Assembly (NCBI GenBank): GCA_002308935.1
Contig: DBWN01000266.1
Span: 2,196 to 20,056, forward strand
Length of the DNA: 17,861 nt
From: Bacteroidales bacterium UBA1237
GTDB lineage: Bacteria; Bacteroidota; Bacteroidia; Bacteroidales; UBA932
Reading direction: 5' to 3'
Every line of letters begins with the position of its first letter. The first letter of the stretch is position 1. Position numbers and translations under genes: made by a program. This document shows positions 13,809 to 17,861 of this stretch, in pieces. Under the pieces are notes generated by a model, which made no database searches, was not told the DNA's origin, and saw only the letters and a program-made list of their open reading frames with translations.

Positions 13809-16163
13809 ATGACAAAAGATAAAAGAAAGAAGGCGTCAAAGTGGTTCTGGGGAATTCTCGCAGCCCCTTTCGCCGTTTTGTTTTTCCTGCTTCTGCTTGT
13901 CTGGCTTTTCGCGGACATCCCCTCATTCGAGGAACTTGAGAATCCTGACAACAAGCTGGCCACCCAAGTAATCGCCCAGGACGGAGAAGTCCTTACCACT
14001 TTTCATATAGAGAACAGGTCCTATGTCAGTTATGAGGAACTGTCCCCTCATGTGATACATGCCGCCATCGCGACTGAGGACCAGAGGTTCTACCGTCATT
14101 CAGGCATTGACTTCAAGAGTCTGGGTCGAGTTCTTGTGAAGACCCTCCTCATGAGTGATTCAAGTCAAGGAGGAGGAAGTACCATCACCCAACAACTTGC
14201 CAAAACCCTGTATCCGAGGGCTGACGTGTCCAGCAAGGTGCCTGGATGGTCTAAGGTCAAGATGGTGTGGATAAAACTCAAGGAGTGGATCACTGCCGTA
14301 AAACTTGAGAGGGACTATACCAAGGAGGAGATTGTTGACATGTATCTCAACAGCATCTTCTTCGGAAGCAACGCATATGGAATAAAAGCCGCTTCCCAGA
14401 CGTTCTTCGCCAAGGATCCGAAAGACTTGTCCGTTGAAGAGAGCGCCACTCTCATAGGAATGGTGAACAAACCCACAAGATACAATCCCGCCATCAACCC
14501 CGACAAGTCTCTTGTCAGGCGCAATTTCGTAATCGGTCAGATGGAGAGGTCAGGATTCATCACCAAGGCTGAGAAAGACTCCATACAGCAGATCCCCATT
14601 TCCCTGTCCTACCAGATCCAGGACCATAATGCCGGATACGCTCCGTATTTCAGGGACATGCTCCGCCGTTATATGAACGCGACCAAACCCAAAAGGTCCG
14701 ATTACACTGAGCGCGAGGACTTCTCAGTGGATTCCACACTCTGGGCCGATGACCAGCTTTATGGATGGCTCGAGAAGACCCGCAAACCCAATGGTGAGAA
14801 GTATGACATAGACCGCGACGGTCTCAAGATATACACCACCATCAACTACAAGATGCAGAAGTATGCCGAAGAGGCTGTCGCCGAGCATCTGGGCAAGGAC
14901 CTCCAGAAGAGCTTCTGGAGAGACTTGAGGACAAAGAAGAACGCTCCGTTCTCGAACGATGTCCCTGATGAGACTGTACAGAGGGTAATGAATCAGGCCA
15001 GAAGATGGAGTGACCGTTGGCGCGTCCTCAAGAAAGAGGGACTCAGTGACGCGGAGATTACCAAGACCTTCTCCGAGCCCGCCAAGATGAGGGTCTTCTC
15101 TTGGGAAGGCAAGGGTTATATCGATACTACGATGACTCCGGATGATTCCATCCGTTATTATAAATCACATCTCCGTGCCGCATTCATGGCGATAGAACCT
15201 TCCACTGGTTACATCAGGGCATATGTCGGAGGACCCAACTACAGGTATTTCAAGTATGACAATGTCCGTCAGGGCAAACGCCAGATCGGTTCGACCGTGA
15301 AGCCTTTCCTCTACACCCTTGCGATGCAGGAAGGCATGACCCCTTGCGACAAGACTGTGTGCGTTCCTCAGACATTCATCATCGGCGACCAGACATGGAC
15401 ACCGCGAAGCACAGACAATGCCGGCTGGATCGGGCAGACAGTTACGCTCAAATGGGGCCTGACCCATTCTTCGAACAACATATCCGCCTACCTTATGAAG
15501 CAGTTCGGCCCTGACGCGCTCGTCCAGATGATGAGAAAGATGGGCATAGGAAGCCATCTGGAGGCGGTACCTTCCTTGTGTGTGGGTTCCGCTGACCTTT
15601 CAGTGTATGAGATGGTCTCCGCATACAACACCTTCCCTTCCAAGGGAGTCTACGTGTCTCCTATGTTCGTCACCAGAATAGAGGACAATCAGGGCAATGT
15701 CGTCACTGAATTCACCAACCGGAAAAGGGAAGCAATCAGTGAACAGACGGCCTTCCTCATGGCGAACATGATGCAGAGCGTCATCACAAGCGGTACGGGT
15801 TCGCGTCTCCGCGGCAAATATGCCTTGAGGGGAGAGATCGCCGGAAAAACCGGAACGACTAATGACAACTCCGACGGATGGTTCATAGGTTACACGCCTT
15901 CAATCACCGCAGGAATCTGGGTTGGCGGTGAGGACCGTCAGGTCCACTTCCAATCCCTTGCTCTCGGAGGAGGTTCGAACATGGCACTTCCTATCTGGGG
16001 TATCTGGATGAACAAGATCCTCAAAGACGGTACTTTGGGTATCTCCGAAAGTGACAAGTTCATTCAGCCTGCGGGATCGAGCTTCGACCTCAGTTGTACA
16101 GGAGGGGATTCGGACGCCACTTCGTCCGTGGAGCAAAGAGAGGCGGATTTCTATTTCGATTAG
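13809..16163 (+). CDS. mrcA: Class A penicillin-binding protein (PBP1a type), bifunctional
   Basis: From the ATG at 13809 the product is 784 residues. A basic start (TKDKRKK) and one membrane helix lead to a GT51 glycosyltransferase domain with ATEDQRFYRHSG (catalytic Glu), GGSTITQQLAKTLY, KEEIVDMYLN and the FFG..AYGIKAAS stretch. The transpeptidase domain has the Ser-Thr-Val-Lys motif in IGSTVKPF, SSN in THSSNNIS, and KTG in AGKTGTTNDNSDGW. It polymerises and cross-links peptidoglycan on the outer face of the inner membrane. An in-frame ATG at 13752 would add 19 residues; I prefer 13809 because relatives start just before the helix and the upstream DNA is AT-rich. The segment between the GT and TP domains contains VFSWEGKG..DTTMTPDDSI, typical of Bacteroidota PBP1a. 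ddl follows by 18 bases. The symbol is given by function. Confidence 0.94.
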   Translation: MTKDKRKKASKWFWGILAAPFAVLFFLLLLVWLFADIPSFEELENPDNKLATQVIAQDGEVLTTFHIENRSYVSYEELSPHVIHAAIATEDQRFYRHSGIDFKSLGRVLVKTLLMSDSSQGGGSTITQQLAKTLYPRADVSSKVPGWSKVKMVWIKLKEWITAVKLERDYTKEEIVDMYLNSIFFGSNAYGIKAASQTFFAKDPKDLSVEESATLIGMVNKPTRYNPAINPDKSLVRRNFVIGQMERSGFITKAEKDSIQQIPISLSYQIQDHNAGYAPYFRDMLRRYMNATKPKRSDYTEREDFSVDSTLWADDQLYGWLEKTRKPNGEKYDIDRDGLKIYTTINYKMQKYAEEAVAEHLGKDLQKSFWRDLRTKKNAPFSNDVPDETVQRVMNQARRWSDRWRVLKKEGLSDAEITKTFSEPAKMRVFSWEGKGYIDTTMTPDDSIRYYKSHLRAAFMAIEPSTGYIRAYVGGPNYRYFKYDNVRQGKRQIGSTVKPFLYTLAMQEGMTPCDKTVCVPQTFIIGDQTWTPRSTDNAGWIGQTVTLKWGLTHSSNNISAYLMKQFGPDALVQMMRKMGIGSHLEAVPSLCVGSADLSVYEMVSAYNTFPSKGVYVSPMFVTRIEDNQGNVVTEFTNRKREAISEQTAFLMANMMQSVITSGTGSRLRGKYALRGEIAGKTGTTNDNSDGWFIGYTPSITAGIWVGGEDRQVHFQSLALGGGSNMALPIWGIWMNKILKDGTLGISESDKFIQPAGSSFDLSCTGGDSDATSSVEQREADFYFD

Positions 16164-16181
16164 TTCATTATATAACCTGAC

Positions 16182-17198
16182 ATGGGTAAATACAACAATA
16201 TCGCAGTGATTTACGGAAGCGACTCCTCCGAATGGGAGGTGTCCTGCCGTAGCGGTGAGTACACGGCTTCGCATATTGACGAGACCGAATACAATGTTTA
16301 TGAGGTGTTCGCAAGGTTCGGAAAGTGGCAGCTTGTCGCTTTCAAGAAGAAGAACTCCATGAGGGTGGCATTCCCTGAGATGGCCCGTCCCGAGGTGAGC
16401 AAGAATGATTTCTCCGTCACGGTATACGGCGAGAAAGTCAAATTCGATTTCGCTTACATCATGCAGCACGGTGCTCCAGGAGAGACAGGCCAGCTCCAAG
16501 GCTATCTCGAGATGCTCGGCGTCCCGTTCAGCAGCTGCAACGCTTTCGTCACCACAGTCATCTTCGACAAGTATTCCTGCAAGAGTTATATGAAGGACGT
16601 CGATTTCGTGAAACTTTCCGCGGACACTTTCGTCAGGAAGGGTGCTGACATCGAAGCTTTCTCGAAAGAAGCCGTCGCCCGCCTCGGCCTTCCCCTTTTC
16701 GTAAAGCCGACCAACGGAGGTTCCAGTTTCGGAATCACCAAGGTGAAGAAGGAAGAGGACCTTCCCAAGGCTATCAGGTATGCGTTCTCGGAAGGGCCCA
16801 CTGTTATCGTCGAAAAGTACATTCCGGGAGAAGAGTTCACCTGTGCAGCATACACTGATGCTGAAGGCGTGAAGGCGCTTCCCGTGATCCAGATAGTCAC
16901 CGACAACGAATATTTCGACTATGAGGCGAAATACAACGGCTTGAGTCGGGAAATATGCCCCGCTCCTATCAGTGAAGAGAAGTCTTCATTCATACAGGAG
17001 ACCACCAAAAAGGTCTATTCCCATTTGGGATGCAAGGGCCTTGTGAGGATTGACTACATATATGCCGAAGACGGACTTTACTTCCTGGAAGTGAATGTTA
17101 TCCCTGGAATGACCAACGCTTCGCTGGTGCCGAAGATGGTCCGTGCGGCCGGAATGGACATCACCTCATTCCTCACCACAATCATCGAAAACTCCTGA
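16182..17198 (+). CDS. ddl: D-alanine--D-alanine ligase
   Basis: This 338-residue ATP-grasp enzyme joins two D-Ala for the peptidoglycan stem peptide in the cytoplasm. Visible features are IAVIYGSDSSEWEVS with Glu19 (D-Ala binding), HGAPGETGQLQG (96-107), FVKPTNGGSSFG (173-184, ATP loop), DYEAKYNG with Tyr251, RIDY with Asp291, and LEVNVIPGMT with Glu303 and Asn305 as metal ligands. The Tyr in EAKY is the residue expected for D-Ala-D-Ala rather than D-Ala-D-Lac specificity, so intrinsic vancomycin resistance is not suggested. The overall pattern resembles Bacteroides Ddl. It starts 18 bases after the PBP and is followed by prmC after 22 bases, so the three are probably one transcript. Confidence 0.95.
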   Translation: MGKYNNIAVIYGSDSSEWEVSCRSGEYTASHIDETEYNVYEVFARFGKWQLVAFKKKNSMRVAFPEMARPEVSKNDFSVTVYGEKVKFDFAYIMQHGAPGETGQLQGYLEMLGVPFSSCNAFVTTVIFDKYSCKSYMKDVDFVKLSADTFVRKGADIEAFSKEAVARLGLPLFVKPTNGGSSFGITKVKKEEDLPKAIRYAFSEGPTVIVEKYIPGEEFTCAAYTDAEGVKALPVIQIVTDNEYFDYEAKYNGLSREICPAPISEEKSSFIQETTKKVYSHLGCKGLVRIDYIYAEDGLYFLEVNVIPGMTNASLVPKMVRAAGMDITSFLTTIIENS

Positions 17199-17220
17199 CA
17201 CGAAGGTTCAGGAACTTCAG

Positions 17221-17861
17221 ATGCTTCTTTCGCAGTTTATAAAAGACGGGACATCAGCCCTTGAGGAGTTGTATCCTACGGCGGAAGCACATTCTGTCGT
17301 CCTTGCTTTGTGCGAACATGTTCTGAGCACCAAAAACTATACACACATAGTTGAGCCGTCTTATGAGATCGCTTCTTCAAAGCTGGACTCCCTTCTCGCT
17401 GCGTTTGAGCGCCTGAAGGGCGGTGAACCGATTCAATATGTTACCGGCCATGTTGAGTTCTACGGCCATGATTTCAAGGTGAATCCGAGTGTGCTCATTC
17501 CGAGACCCGAGACAGAACTCCTTTGCCGGAACGCCATCGCTGCGGGGTCAAGGATCCAAAGGATGAGGATCCCTTATGGAAAGAAGGCTGATCCGGTCAG
17601 GATACTGGACTTGTGTACCGGCTCCGGGTGCATAGCCTGGACTCTCGCGTTGGCGATACCGGGTGCCAGAGTTGTGGGAGTGGACATATCGGAAGGGGCT
17701 CTTGACCTTGCCAGAAGTCAGCCGTTCGGACAGGCTCTCAAGGAGGCGGCAGTCGCCATGGCACCCGAATTTGTGAAGGCTGACGTCTTGGATACTGAGC
17801 AGGATTTCCCTTATGGGGAATTTGATCTTATACTGAGCAACCCTCCATATGTCATGGAGAA
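17221..17861 (+). CDS. prmC: Peptide chain release factor glutamine methyltransferase, N-terminal part
   Basis: The frame from the ATG at 17221 is open to the right edge (213 residues plus two bases). The N-terminal helical domain contains EPIQYVTGHVEFYG (69-82), followed by the family signature IPRPETELL (93-101). The methyltransferase domain shows the SAM-binding loop LDLCTGSGCIA (129-139), VDIS (154-157), and the catalytic NPPYV (207-211). PrmC (HemK) methylates the glutamine of the GGQ motif in release factors RF1 and RF2, making termination efficient. About 70 residues of the C-terminus are missing because the window ends. A short linker (about 110-125) between PRPETE and the SAM loop is rich in Arg/Lys. 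It is the third gene after the PBP and ddl. Confidence 0.94.
   Translation, partial: MLLSQFIKDGTSALEELYPTAEAHSVVLALCEHVLSTKNYTHIVEPSYEIASSKLDSLLAAFERLKGGEPIQYVTGHVEFYGHDFKVNPSVLIPRPETELLCRNAIAAGSRIQRMRIPYGKKADPVRILDLCTGSGCIAWTLALAIPGARVVGVDISEGALDLARSQPFGQALKEAAVAMAPEFVKADVLDTEQDFPYGEFDLILSNPPYVME

Noticed and set aside
16467..16502. GETG in place of the common GEDG in the Ddl HG-x-x-G motif
   Set aside because: This position varies in Ddl proteins of Bacteroidota (for example GENG), and the other catalytic residues are intact, so it is not evidence of altered function.
1..17861. Search for tRNA, rRNA, CRISPR arrays, insertion sequences, attachment sites and toxin-antitoxin genes
   Set aside because: No cloverleaf, array of regular repeats, transposase motif or paired small genes could be seen on either strand.

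Overview
The window looks like chromosomal DNA from a member of the Bacteroidota, most likely order Bacteroidales. The reasons are: several upstream regions carry the Bacteroidota -7 promoter signature TAnnTTTG; most starts lack a strong Shine-Dalgarno sequence; the order mreB-mreC-mreD-mrdA-rodA is the usual one for that phylum; Ddl, TopA and RodA have the phylum's sequence style; and two lipoprotein-type signal peptides are present. I cannot name a genus. Most of the window is core envelope and housekeeping genes. I saw no tRNA, rRNA, CRISPR array, insertion sequence or prophage gene, and every gap between genes is shorter than 300 bases.

Left part (1-3600). A minus-strand operon runs NUDIX hydrolase, exported serine esterase lipoprotein, YfcC-type membrane carrier; the carrier runs off the left edge. 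Divergent from it are vsr (very-short-patch repair endonuclease) and then a lipoprotein of the class I glutamine amidotransferase / gamma-glutamyl-GABA hydrolase family. That gene ends 4 bases from rodA, which converges on it.

Middle (3601-9510). The complete elongasome operon lies on the minus strand: mreB, mreC, mreD, mrdA (PBP2) and rodA. The mreC-mreD and mreD-mrdA junctions overlap, which suggests translational coupling. Together these genes encode the cytoskeletal track, the scaffold and the SEDS/PBP2 synthase pair for side-wall peptidoglycan. Divergent from mreB is ispD, an enzyme of the MEP isoprenoid pathway and so ultimately of undecaprenyl phosphate supply. The two -7 boxes are so close that the promoters overlap, and an 11-bp direct repeat lies between them.

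Right part (9511-17861). ispD and an Lrp/AsnC regulator converge on a shared bidirectional terminator. topA follows on the minus strand with its own terminator. Divergent from topA is a plus-strand cluster: a class A penicillin-binding protein, ddl (D-Ala-D-Ala ligase) and prmC, which is cut by the right edge. The PBP leader contains a terminator-like hairpin.

I found no clearly new multi-gene system. The best leads are regulatory: the overlapping mreB/ispD promoters with the direct repeat, the inverted repeat over the lrp promoter, and the hairpin leader before the PBP. Secondary leads are the vsr gene with no visible methylase partner and the exported amidotransferase-like lipoprotein.
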